DNA from: Ignavibacteriota bacterium
Lineage (GTDB): Bacteria; Bacteroidota; Ignavibacteria; UBA10030
Direction of reading: 5' to 3'
Length of the DNA stretch: 64,000 nucleotides
NCBI GenBank assembly: GCA_022616555.1
Contig: JAKEEG010000056.1
Span: 62,001-126,000, forward strand
Shown here: positions 35,374 through 43,318 of the stretch, in pieces
Layout of the letters: each line of letters begins with the position of its first letter
Position numbering within the stretch: position 1 is the stretch's first letter
Notes under the pieces: generated by a model
Databases searched by the model: none
What the model was told of the DNA's origin: nothing
The model's input: only the letters and a program-made list of their open reading frames with translations
Translations under genes and position numbers: made by a program

Positions 35374-36489
35374 TTACTTTTTTTGTTTCGCCGTCAACTT
35401 TTTCACTCTGTCTGCGGCGCGGTAGAGCCTGTTCATCATCGCGGCGCGACGGTCGTACAAACGCTTCAGCTTGCGCGGCTTGCGCTTCGCCATCGCGTAG
35501 GAGGTCATGATGGGCATCGCCAGCGTCGAATCCATATATGCCACAACGGCGTCCGGGAGTTTATCAGGGTCGATTTTTCCCCAGCTTACCGCTTCGGCGG
35601 GTGTCGCGCCGGAAAGCCCGCCTGTATCGGGCCGAGCGTCGGTTATCTGCACAAAATAATCATGACCCTTCTCTTTAATCTTCAGCACTTCCTGAATTTG
35701 TGGCTCGGTTTGCAGCACAAAATTTTTCGGCGAGCCGCCGCCGAAAATCAGCACGCCGCTTTTGCCGCCGGTCTGTTTCGCTTCCAGCACGATTGCCGCG
35801 GTTTCGTTCACGTCGGCGAGGACGTCGATCTGGCAGTGGTTGCCGAAGAGGTTTGTCTCCGCGATATTCATACCGATGGAGCTGTCGCCGGGCGAAGAGG
35901 TGTACACCGGCACGCCGCACTGGTAGGCAGTCGCAAGAATGCTGCTGTGAGGCAGCTTGAGGATACGCTCGCGCTCGTGGATATATTTTCCCAGGTGATA
36001 ATGAATTTCCGATGTGCTCATGGGGCGCTGGAATTCGGGGCCGCTGATGACCTTGCGGAAAAACTCGTCGGTTTCCAGGAGGACGGTATAATCAAACAGA
36101 ATATCATAAATGCGGATGACAGCTTCTTTGCGAAGCACAACGTCGTCGACGAAAGGCGTCCCGCGGTGGAGCGAATGCCCGATGGCGAAGTGCGTGTCGT
36201 GGTACAGGTTCGCGCCCGTGCTGACGATCCAATCCACAAATCCCATTTTCATCATCGGCACAATACATGAGCCGCCCAGGCCTGCGGGCGTGAGCGCGCC
36301 GGTAATGCTCATGCCGACGGTAACGTCCGGTTCTAACATTCGGCGGGTAAACAGCTCGCATGCTTCGCGCAGCCTGCCGGCGTTATATGCCTGAAAATGC
36401 CTCTCCACTAATTCCACCACGTTTACATTCTTCTTAATGGGCCGGGGATCAATCTTCGCTCCCGACAAAAAGCGTTTTTTTGCAGCCAT
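35374..36489 (-). CDS. Deoxyhypusine synthase-like protein (homospermidine synthase candidate)
   Basis: 371 residues from ATG 36489; the frame extends to 36567 without family sequence. The protein belongs to the deoxyhypusine synthase fold: [56 protein letters not shown] and [16 protein letters not shown]. The last contains K305, the equivalent of the Lys that carries the aminobutyl intermediate in the eukaryotic enzyme. Bacteria lack eIF5A, so the acceptor must differ; bacterial homologues have been linked to homospermidine formation. NAD and spermidine or putrescine would be the substrates. The Lys-rich C-terminus ([19 protein letters not shown]) is an addition. Confidence 0.82.
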   Translation of the reverse strand: MAAKKRFLSGAKIDPRPIKKNVNVVELVERHFQAYNAGRLREACELFTRRMLEPDVTVGMSITGALTPAGLGGSCIVPMMKMGFVDWIVSTGANLYHDTHFAIGHSLHRGTPFVDDVVLRKEAVIRIYDILFDYTVLLETDEFFRKVISGPEFQRPMSTSEIHYHLGKYIHERERILKLPHSSILATAYQCGVPVYTSSPGDSSIGMNIAETNLFGNHCQIDVLADVNETAAIVLEAKQTGGKSGVLIFGGGSPKNFVLQTEPQIQEVLKIKEKGHDYFVQITDARPDTGGLSGATPAEAVSWGKIDPDKLPDAVVAYMDSTLAMPIMTSYAMAKRKPRKLKRLYDRRAAMMNRLYRAADRVKKLTAKQKK

Positions 36490-36597
36490 AGGGGTTTCTG
36501 CCCTGACGAGTATGAGTGACGAGAAACGGGGTAGCCTAAAATACGCAGAATTTGGGCTCCGAGTCAAGAAAAAACGACACTCTGCGCCCTGCGTGAC

Positions 36598-37353
36598 TTA
36601 GACGAGGACGCTTCCGCCGTTGACGTTGATCGTGGCGCCGACAATATGGTCGGCAAGATGGGACGCGAGAAACACGATCGCGCCCGCGATATCTTCCGGC
36701 GTCGCCACTTTGCCACGCGGGATAATGCGCTCGATTTCATTTCGTGTCGACCTGCGGCCGAGTGCTGCTGCCGTCATGTCTGTGTCAACCAAGCCGGGCG
36801 CAACGGCGTTCACGTTAATATTGTATTGTCCCAATTCTGCGGCAAGGGATTTTGTCAGTCCGATGATGCCCGCTTTCGTCGCGGCGTAGTGGGAGTAGAA
36901 AGGCTCCCCACGCTGTCCCGCCGTGCTTGTGATGTTGATGATGCGCCCGTATTTTTGCTTCTTCATAAGTGGAACAACCGCTCCGCAAAAATAAAACGCG
37001 CTCTTCAGGTTAATGTTGAGCGTCTCGGCGAGTTGTTGTTCCGTCATTGTATCGATGGGCGCGCGCTTCCAGATGCCGGCGTTGTTTACCAGCACATCGA
37101 TGCGGCCGAAGTGCTTTTTAATTTCGCGCACAGCTTTCTGCACTTCTGCGCGGCGGGCGATGTTCACCTTCAGCATAAGTGCCTGCCTACCTTTGCGTGA
37201 GACTTCCTCGGCGACTTTATGGGCTGCATCCCTTTGCGTGGAGTATGTAAACGCCACGCGCGCGCCCGCATCTGCAAACATCCGCACTGTCGCCGCACCA
37301 ATGCCCCGCGAACCACCAGTTATGAGCACGACTTTATTGTGGAGTCGAATCAT
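36598..37353 (-). CDS. SDR family oxidoreductase (FabG-like)
   Basis: 251 residues. The classical short-chain dehydrogenase features are all present: TGGSRGIG (residues about 12-19) for the cofactor, NNAG at about 90, catalytic Ser in NITSTAG, and the YxxxK pair in YAATK, then the FabG-like end GATINVNGGSVLV. The Arg/Lys environment is not distinctive enough to fix NADPH or the substrate. 3-oxoacyl-ACP reductase is the default guess, but there are no fatty acid genes nearby. It is preceded by a 217-bp gap with palindromes. Confidence 0.88.
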   Translation of the reverse strand: MIRLHNKVVLITGGSRGIGAATVRMFADAGARVAFTYSTQRDAAHKVAEEVSRKGRQALMLKVNIARRAEVQKAVREIKKHFGRIDVLVNNAGIWKRAPIDTMTEQQLAETLNINLKSAFYFCGAVVPLMKKQKYGRIINITSTAGQRGEPFYSHYAATKAGIIGLTKSLAAELGQYNINVNAVAPGLVDTDMTAAALGRRSTRNEIERIIPRGKVATPEDIAGAIVFLASHLADHIVGATINVNGGSVLV

Positions 37354-37494
37354 GTCTTTTTCTTACCACTTAATTTGAACTAAATAATGACAGACAAGAA
37401 TGTCTGTCTTACCCACTCAATATATTTTTGAAAGCTTTATTAGGAATGGTTACTAAATATGCGTTTTTTCTAAGATTTTCCACTGCTTTTTCTT

Positions 37495-37508
37495 GATTGA
37501 GAATCATA
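37495..37508. promoter_or_regulatory. Fur-box-like site upstream of FTR1 permease
   Basis: GATTGAGAATCATA, 62 bases before the ATG at 37571. TGAGAAT matches one half of the Fur 7-1-7 consensus, and the same 14-mer lies upstream of the T9SS cargo gene. The target, an iron permease, makes Fur control plausible. Confidence 0.45.
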
Positions 37509-37570
37509 TTACGACTAGATTAGTCCGAGTTACTTTCTACTGATGTGTATTGAACTGAGTTGAACTGCCC

Positions 37571-38896
37571 ATGTTAGAATCATTGATCATAACCCTGCGC
37601 GAAGGCGTTGAGGTTGCGCTAATTGTCGGACTGCTCATCATCTATCTTAATAAGATCGGCAGGCAGGAATTAAAGCGGACGGTATATGCTTCGCTCGGCG
37701 CCGCACTGGTTGTCAGCGTCGTTGTCGCATTCGTGCTTGAGGCGCTTGCGATGGACTTTGAGCTGTTCGAGGGATGGCTGATGTTCATCGCCGCGGCGTT
37801 CGTCACCGGTATGGTTGTCTGGATGTGGCGGACGGGAAAATATATTAAGAAGGAGATCGAGGAGCGCGTCGATACGCTGGTGGCTGAGAAGCCGACGCGG
37901 CAATTACAAATCGGGATCTTTCTCTTTTCGTTTTTGATGGTGGTGCGAGAGGGAGTGGAGACGGTGATCTTTCTGAGCGCGGTCACTTCCGCCGGGGCAG
38001 CATGGGGCGCCCCGCTGGGGGCTCTCGCCGGCGCGGCGATCGCAGTCGTCTTTGGGTTCATGTTTGTACGCGGAAGTATGCGCATCGACATCGGCAGATT
38101 CCTGAAAGTCACTGCCGTCGTCCTTCTGATCTTCGTCGCGCAGCTCCTTGTGAACGGCACGCATGAGTTCTTCGAGCTTGGCGTGTTCCCGGCAAGCCCG
38201 GAGGCGATGCGCATTCTCGGTCCCATTGTGCGCAATAACCTCCTGTTTATTCTCGCTATCGTAAGCATCCCGGCGATTATGTTTATCATTCCGGCGAGGA
38301 AGAAAGCTGAGCCTGAGCTGTCTCTTTCCCGCGGTTGGCAGATCGCAGCCGGCGTCACAACACTCTCGGTAGTTTTGTTCCTCGGATTTACCGGTGTGTA
38401 CACATCAACAGCTGAGGTCCGAATTAACCCGCCGGTCGCTGTGTACGCTGAAGACGGAATCGTTCACGTGCCTGTGACCGAGCTGCTCGACGGCACGCTG
38501 CACCGCTACGCGTGGGAAGACGAGGACGGGACGCAGATTCGCTTCTTCGCGCTAAGGACGCCGGAAGGAAAATTCGCAACGGCGTTCGACGCCTGCCGCG
38601 CGTGTTACAACTATGGATATTATTATCTGGATAGCGGTGAGCTGATTTGTTCGGTGTGCGAAGCGCCGTCTGAAATGACAAAGCTCGCGGTCGCAACGGA
38701 AGTCGAAGAAACGCAGACCGGCTCGATGGAAGGCTTGGGCTGCGCGCCGCTGTATCTTGCTTCGCGCTTGCAGAGCGGCGATGTGACGGTGAAGGTTGAT
38801 GATTTGTGGGGAAATAAAAAGTACTTCCAGACGAGCCACGTGCCTCTGACCGTAACGGTTGTGCCGCAAGGTGAGAGACGAAAAGACGCGCATTAA
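37571..38896 (+). CDS. FTR1 family iron permease fused to DUF2318 domain
   Basis: 441 residues. The N-terminal 250 residues form a seven-helix FTR1 permease with two REGxE iron motifs, R10-E14 and R126-E130. A further helix (about residues 258-278) leads into a periplasmic DUF2318 domain with AVYAEDGIVHVPV and the Cys set C342, C345, C360, C363 plus C391 (ACRACYNYGYYYL, ICSVCEAP). In other bacteria these domains are often separate proteins of an iron-uptake locus. The fusion suggests direct handover of periplasmic iron, or its redox adjustment, before import. A Fur-like site lies upstream. Confidence 0.9.
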   Translation: MLESLIITLREGVEVALIVGLLIIYLNKIGRQELKRTVYASLGAALVVSVVVAFVLEALAMDFELFEGWLMFIAAAFVTGMVVWMWRTGKYIKKEIEERVDTLVAEKPTRQLQIGIFLFSFLMVVREGVETVIFLSAVTSAGAAWGAPLGALAGAAIAVVFGFMFVRGSMRIDIGRFLKVTAVVLLIFVAQLLVNGTHEFFELGVFPASPEAMRILGPIVRNNLLFILAIVSIPAIMFIIPARKKAEPELSLSRGWQIAAGVTTLSVVLFLGFTGVYTSTAEVRINPPVAVYAEDGIVHVPVTELLDGTLHRYAWEDEDGTQIRFFALRTPEGKFATAFDACRACYNYGYYYLDSGELICSVCEAPSEMTKLAVATEVEETQTGSMEGLGCAPLYLASRLQSGDVTVKVDDLWGNKKYFQTSHVPLTVTVVPQGERRKDAH

Positions 38897-38965
38897 GACA
38901 TCCACTAAGGGCACGAAGGCCACAAAGTATATTAAGAACAACGTCCGCTAGCTTTATTATTGTCA

Positions 38966-39079
38966 ACCACCCCGTCCCGACAAAAAACGTCGGGACACCC
39001 CTCCTTGATGAAGGAGGGGAAAAACATGCTGCAGACAAATCTGAAATTTATCTATAGGGGCACGTTGCAACGTGCCCCT
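38966..39079. repeat. Palindromic repeats between FTR1 and the R-M locus
   Basis: 38966-39022 is an inverted relative of 17196-17243 (CCCGTCCCGAC...GTCGGGAC and CCCCTCC...GGAGGGG). 39056-39079 is a perfect palindrome AGGGGCACGTTG plus reverse complement. The remainder of the 396-bp gap (to 39292) is AT-rich and shows no gene. Confidence 0.75.
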
Positions 39080-39292
39080 TACGCATTTTAATTCGGGCGA
39101 TTATACGCTGCACAAACCCAACCTTTAATAAAGCCTTGTTTTAAGTGTTTTTCCTCATTGCGGGATTACTTCGCTTGCGCTGGTTTGAAAGATAATAACC
39201 TCAACATCTCTGCGTGAAAATTCTTATCCACTTTCAGAGATTTGGTAGAAGGTTTTTTTTCTTTGGGGGCTTTGGTTTAGGTTTTGATTTCT

Positions 39293-39868
39293 TCATTGTA
39301 GGGAAATGTCTGGTTTCAGCAATACGTTTAATTTTTCTTCCAACTCTTGTTTTACTTGTTCTATGGCTTGATATTCTTTTGTTATTTCTTGTTGAGCCAA
39401 CAGATCAAACTCTCCGCTAGATGTAATAGGTAGCTTAACTTCAATATTTGAGCTTACTATAACATTTGTCATAACTTTTTTGTTATCGTGTCCAGTTGCT
39501 ATATCCCTAAAGTCAATGACTTTTTGAATATAGGGAAGCCAAATGCTGTTTTCGGGAATGTCTTTCTTCAACCTCATTAAGCCGCAAATATTCGTGATGG
39601 AAAATTTCCCCTTTCTATAGAATAATGTACCCGCATAAATTCCGTCTGTTGTCCAAGTCAATCCTTCGCAATCGAAATCAAAGGAATTGATATAGCCGAA
39701 TACACCATTGTTTAACGTATTTGATGAATATACGGGATACTCTCCCTTGTTTCGCTCGACATACTTTTTAGAAATCACCCGACCACTAGTAAAATCAAAA
39801 AGATCGTTAATTGGAATTGTCTTAAACGAGTATTTAGATGGTGTTATCTCTATGGTTAATTGTTTCAA
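39293..39868 (-). CDS. Type I-like specificity (TRD2) fragment of a broken R-M fusion
   Basis: 191 residues from a TTG that is not a true start. The frame stays open upstream to the T8 tract (39891-39898), where it continues the frame of the neighbouring fragment after a one-base slip. It holds a second target-recognition half-domain (FKTIPINDLFDFTSGRVISK, TWTTDGIYAGTLFYRKG) and ends in a coiled-coil (EQVKQELEEKLNVLL), the usual arrangement of HsdS C-termini. It is AT-rich like the rest of the locus. As it stands this is the C-terminal third of one polypeptide of about 1,030 residues. Confidence 0.8.
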   Translation of the reverse strand: MKQLTIEITPSKYSFKTIPINDLFDFTSGRVISKKYVERNKGEYPVYSSNTLNNGVFGYINSFDFDCEGLTWTTDGIYAGTLFYRKGKFSITNICGLMRLKKDIPENSIWLPYIQKVIDFRDIATGHDNKKVMTNVIVSSNIEVKLPITSSGEFDLLAQQEITKEYQAIEQVKQELEEKLNVLLKPDISLQ

Positions 39869-40839
39869 TTTGTCTTTATACTCTTCGATCTTTTTTTTGT
39901 TTCCCTTATATTTTGGTATTTCTCTACAATTTCATTTTGCTTCTGAATATCAATTAGTCCTTCTTGTGTGTAGGGTAATTGTATAGATACGGTTTTCATA
40001 TTTTTCAATGATGCGCGCAGCCCTCTATCAAAACCGTATTTATGTTTAATGCTCTCCAATTGAATTGTTAAGTACTCAGGCAAAATATCATCAGATAATA
40101 TTCTAATCGCACCGCAATGATCGGTAGAAACAAAGGGCGTCTCCTTTTTGAAATAATTAAATTCAAAATCCCCGTCAATACCCCATAAAACAAAATTATT
40201 CTTAAAATCTGTAATATTGCTTTTAGTGTGGAAGCCAATTGGTTCTTTTACGTTGGCGCTGTAAATGGGAATTGTTCCTTTCACATTAACTAGATCTCGT
40301 TTTACTATTCTTTTCCCAATAAATAAATCGAATAGTGTTCTATCGGATAAAGAAACTTCTTTATAAATTGTGTTTTTACTTTTTTTTTCTGAATTCTCCT
40401 TCAGAAAAAGACTCTGTTCTTTCAATGAAACTGAAATTTCACTTAATAAATCGCCAAAAGCATTAATATCTATACTATTATCTTCTTCAACGATGCCCAA
40501 TTCTATTTGCTCTTCCTTGGTCCACCATCTTTCTATTGACCAATGCCCACCGGGGGCAAATTTATTAATTGGTTGAATTTTGCATCGTTGATCAGTATTG
40601 ATTTTAGAAAATTCTTTTTTGTTTCCTTTGAAGAATGAATATAGGGTAACAGCTTCATTTAGATCGTTTTGCTCCATATCAAAACGATACACATCTCTTG
40701 TTTCCCCAATTTCACTAACTAAATACGTAAAAACAGAATCGGTTTGCGTTTTCTTTTTATCGGATTTTTTAATGAGTCCAAGTATATAAGTTTTTTGCGG
40801 AGTAGTAAAAATGTTTTCGGCGGCAAGGAAATTATACAT
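39865..40839 (-). CDS. Middle fragment of the broken R-M fusion (methylase C-terminus plus TRD1)
   Basis: 324 residues; the ATG is internal. From FTTPQKTYILGLIKKS the sequence continues the N6-methylase core of the next fragment in a frame offset by one base at the A5 run (plus strand 40807-40811). Residues about 165-300 form the first specificity half-domain (RTLFDLFIGKRIVKRDLV, WGIDGDFEFNYFKKETPFVS), with the conserved end QNEIVEKYQNIRE that leads into the central coiled-coil. The frame then breaks again at T8 (39891-39898) and ends in KKRSKSIKTN. Confidence 0.8.
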   Translation of the reverse strand: MYNFLAAENIFTTPQKTYILGLIKKSDKKKTQTDSVFTYLVSEIGETRDVYRFDMEQNDLNEAVTLYSFFKGNKKEFSKINTDQRCKIQPINKFAPGGHWSIERWWTKEEQIELGIVEEDNSIDINAFGDLLSEISVSLKEQSLFLKENSEKKSKNTIYKEVSLSDRTLFDLFIGKRIVKRDLVNVKGTIPIYSANVKEPIGFHTKSNITDFKNNFVLWGIDGDFEFNYFKKETPFVSTDHCGAIRILSDDILPEYLTIQLESIKHKYGFDRGLRASLKNMKTVSIQLPYTQEGLIDIQKQNEIVEKYQNIRETKKRSKSIKTN

Positions 40840-42410
40840 TCAATATAACATTCATCCAAAATGAATTTTCTTAAATGTTTATCATTCTGTCTATTGAACA
40901 ATCCCGCCGGTACAACAACAAATGCTTTACCATTGGGTTTGAGGGCTTTGATTATCCATTCCATAAACAAACCCTCTACACCCATTGCATTCGTTTTATA
41001 GTAGACAGTCAGATCGCCATCTTTTTTGATTTCTTCTTTTAGATTACTGCTCCCACTCATTACATACGGAGGGTTGGTTAAAATCAAATCATATTCATTT
41101 TCTATAGGCTCGGAGAGCGTCCCCAGTATAGAATTGGTTTTGAGCGTAAAACTATCATTGAACAGTTTGGCAAAGTTTTTTGTGAGTCCCGGATTTTCTT
41201 TTATCAAATCGGAAAAATAAATCAGCATGTTGGCTTTAGCCAAAATTATTGTTTTCTGTTCGTCTTTATCAAAACCCTTGTCAAAACCATGAATGCTTAT
41301 TTTGGGGGTTATTCCCTTCTTATTTATTTCATACAAGTAATCCAGCTTTGTTACAATCGGTTCCAATAGAAATTTCCCCACCCCGCAAGCAGGATCGCAT
41401 ATTTTCATCCCATCTTTGATATCATCCTTTGCCATCTCCACTATTGCACGAACCACTTTTAACGGAGTAAAGAATTGTCCCCAATTCTTTTTGCTGATAC
41501 TTTCTTTCAAAAAACTTTCAAATAATTGGCTCTTAAAATCGTAATCAATATGCTGGAGTTTTCCATACGTTTTAAATTTTAACAATACTTTTTTGAAAAC
41601 CGCACTATACCCTTTAACAGCTTTTTGATCTTTGCTTACGAAAATAGTCCCGTTGATGATAGTGGTTTTATCGGTTAGATTTTCTGGAAACAACTCTTTT
41701 ATCTTTGGACGGATTACACTTGCATAATTTTCAAGAATTTCTTCATCATTATTAGTTTCAAAATTAGCAATGAGAGTATTGAAACTATAAATACCTTGCA
41801 GTAATTCTAAATCACTAAGATACTTAAATATAAAAAGTTCGATAAATGTATATAGACAATTTTCGGGCGTCGCGCCGCTAACCATCCAAATATCTTGCCA
41901 AATCTGTTTTGCTAAATCGGTTGGGTTTACAAGTTGTTTGGGTTTTAGAGTGTTGTTTAATTCATTAATCGAGTAATTGATTTTCTCGATTAGTTCTGAA
42001 ATTTTTTCATCCTTGTGGTCAAAATTGACTTTTAATTCGTCACCGTTTTCATCGTTGATTCTTTTTTTAGTAAGCGAATTTACCCAAATTGTTTCTTTTG
42101 TATCGGTTGCAATCAAAAGTTTACAGTTCAATCTTTTTGCTACTTCAATTTCCTGCTTTACCGCTTTATTTTGTTGGGCTTTGGTTTTAAATTCGGCTGG
42201 AACCTTGTATTCAATTACGGCAATCACATTTTTACGTTGTACAATAATTCCATCTACTTTTTTCTTCTCCACATCACCATAATCGACGTTCCTAATTATA
42301 CCGTATTTTTTAAGAGAAGAGACTGTAGTTGAACCAATATTGTAAAAATCCCATTTGCCTATCTTGTCAGGATTTTTTATTAAATCTCGTTGTAATAGTT
42401 CTTCGCTCAT
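40719..42410 (-). CDS. Restriction-modification enzyme, N-terminal nuclease and N6-adenine methylase fragment
   Basis: 563 residues, of which about 534 are in the original frame. Residues 40-75 resemble a PD-(D/E)XK nuclease core (D53, E67, K69 in VDGII and AVIEYK). A helical linker follows, then the HsdM-like N6_Mtase domain with NWGQFFTP (309-316), DPACGVGKFLLEP (339-351, AdoMet binding) and TNPPYVM (445-451, catalytic). With the next two fragments it makes a single-chain Type IIG-like enzyme. After SLPPKTF the frame shifts at five Ts. It overlaps the upstream basic-protein gene by 4 bases. It is strongly AT-rich, so acquisition by transfer is likely. Confidence 0.85.
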   Translation of the reverse strand: MSEELLQRDLIKNPDKIGKWDFYNIGSTTVSSLKKYGIIRNVDYGDVEKKKVDGIIVQRKNVIAVIEYKVPAEFKTKAQQNKAVKQEIEVAKRLNCKLLIATDTKETIWVNSLTKKRINDENGDELKVNFDHKDEKISELIEKINYSINELNNTLKPKQLVNPTDLAKQIWQDIWMVSGATPENCLYTFIELFIFKYLSDLELLQGIYSFNTLIANFETNNDEEILENYASVIRPKIKELFPENLTDKTTIINGTIFVSKDQKAVKGYSAVFKKVLLKFKTYGKLQHIDYDFKSQLFESFLKESISKKNWGQFFTPLKVVRAIVEMAKDDIKDGMKICDPACGVGKFLLEPIVTKLDYLYEINKKGITPKISIHGFDKGFDKDEQKTIILAKANMLIYFSDLIKENPGLTKNFAKLFNDSFTLKTNSILGTLSEPIENEYDLILTNPPYVMSGSSNLKEEIKKDGDLTVYYKTNAMGVEGLFMEWIIKALKPNGKAFVVVPAGLFNRQNDKHLRKFILDECYIECIISLPPKTFLLLRKKLIYLDSLKNPIKRKRKPILFLRI

Positions 42411-42658
42411 GGACGCTTATATTTTTTATTGTTTTTCCATCTCGCGTTCGCGGCTTTTGTTGCAATGATCTTGCGTTTTCTTCTCGAAAGCATCCGCGCT
42501 CGCGCTTTTCCGCCCTTAAGTCCACCAAGGCGGCCAAGTTCAACTGCATGAGGGTTTTTTACTTTTTTGGCGAGAGATTCTACAACATGCTCTTGTGTAA
42601 GGGCAAGAAGAGTGTTTTCAAGCTTATTGAGGTCGCGGGGACGCGTTTGTTTCCTCAC
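42407..42658 (-). CDS. Small basic protein preceding the R-M gene
   Basis: 83 residues from GTG 42658, ending in an ATGA overlap with the R-M gene. The centre reads PHAVELGRLGGLKGGKARAR (residues about 36-55), and the rest is rich in Lys/Arg, with a predicted helical C-terminus (IIATKAANARWKNN). Proteins with this GRLGGLKGGKARA pattern recur in bacteria, but I know no proven role. Its position and basic charge suggest a DNA- or RNA-binding regulator of the R-M operon, by analogy with C-proteins; no HTH is evident. The promoter geometry implies a leaderless transcript. Confidence 0.65.
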   Translation of the reverse strand: MRKQTRPRDLNKLENTLLALTQEHVVESLAKKVKNPHAVELGRLGGLKGGKARARMLSRRKRKIIATKAANARWKNNKKYKRP

Positions 42659-42666
42659 GATGACCT

Positions 42667-42716
42667 AATATACCTAATTATCCTTTTGCGGTCAAGCATT
42701 TTGCTTAACTGGTCAA
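42667..42716 (-). promoter_or_regulatory. Promoter with tandem operator-like repeats for the R-M operon
   Basis: On the minus strand TTGACC (42690-42695) and TATATT (42667-42672) are spaced 17 bp apart, a good sigma70-like promoter. Transcription would start about at the GTG (42658), leaving no leader. TGCTTGACC is repeated exactly 21 bp upstream, overlapping a TGCTT-N8-AAGCA palindrome. Confidence 0.65.
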
Positions 42717-42815
42717 GCATAAATCATTTGCTTTTCTCGGCATCTTAAATAGGCCATTATTACAGCGTAATTTTATCTGTTTGTAATTCCATCATAACAT
42801 GCGTATTTTACCCAC

Positions 42816-43133
42816 ATGGAAATCAAGCCCACAATCACGCAAGAAATGGTCTACGACGCGCTGCGGCAATGCTACGACCCGGAGATTCCCGTCAACATCG
42901 TTGACCTCGGACTTGTGTACGGTGTAACGATTGTGGACGATTGGGTCGGCGTGAAGATGACGCTCACTACTCCCGGCTGCGGGCTTGCTGACCAGATCGC
43001 TAACGACGTGCGCACGAAAATCAAAGCCATCCCCGGCGTAATCGATGGCGATGTGCGGCTCGTATGGAATCCGCCCTGGAACCAATCCATGATGAGCGAA
43101 GACGCTCGCCGCAAACTGCTAATCAAATCATAA
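42816..43133 (+). CDS. sufT: SufT/MIP18-type DUF59 metal-sulfur cluster assembly protein
   Basis: 105 residues of the DUF59 (MIP18/PaaD) family. It has the conserved YDPEIPVNIVDLGLVYGV (residues about 20-37), with the DPE motif, and the TTPGCGLADQI loop with its conserved Cys. These proteins help mature Fe-S clusters in target enzymes. The plain single-domain form is typical of SufT. It stands alone rather than in a suf operon, although the window's many Fe-S proteins (ActB, endonuclease III) would be clients. Confidence 0.88.
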   Translation: MEIKPTITQEMVYDALRQCYDPEIPVNIVDLGLVYGVTIVDDWVGVKMTLTTPGCGLADQIANDVRTKIKAIPGVIDGDVRLVWNPPWNQSMMSEDARRKLLIKS

Positions 43134-43139
43134 AAGTAA

Positions 43140-43159
43140 GGGCACGTTGCGACGTGCCC
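43140..43159. repeat. 20-bp palindrome of the GTAGGGGC family
   Basis: GGGCACGT-TGCG-ACGTGCCC, starting 7 bases after the sufT-like stop codon, followed by CCTAC. The remaining gap to 43319 shows no gene. Confidence 0.7.
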
Positions 43160-43318
43160 CTACACAGCTCGTTTTATTCCCGCAAAAAATCACCGCTTCA
43201 CTTTGAGACGGCATTCCGGCTTCACACGTCAAGCGCTTGTGATCTATGTCCTTGCATATCCAACTGAATTTCTTTAGTATCAACCTTAAATTTTTTTATC
43301 TAATAAGTGTAGGAAAAC

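Noticed and set aside
40719-42410. Classical three-gene Type I hsdRMS system
   Set aside because: No hsdR-type helicase is present, and M and S parts are joined in one reading after correcting two single-base shifts; an N-terminal nuclease-like core suggests a Type IIG-like enzyme.
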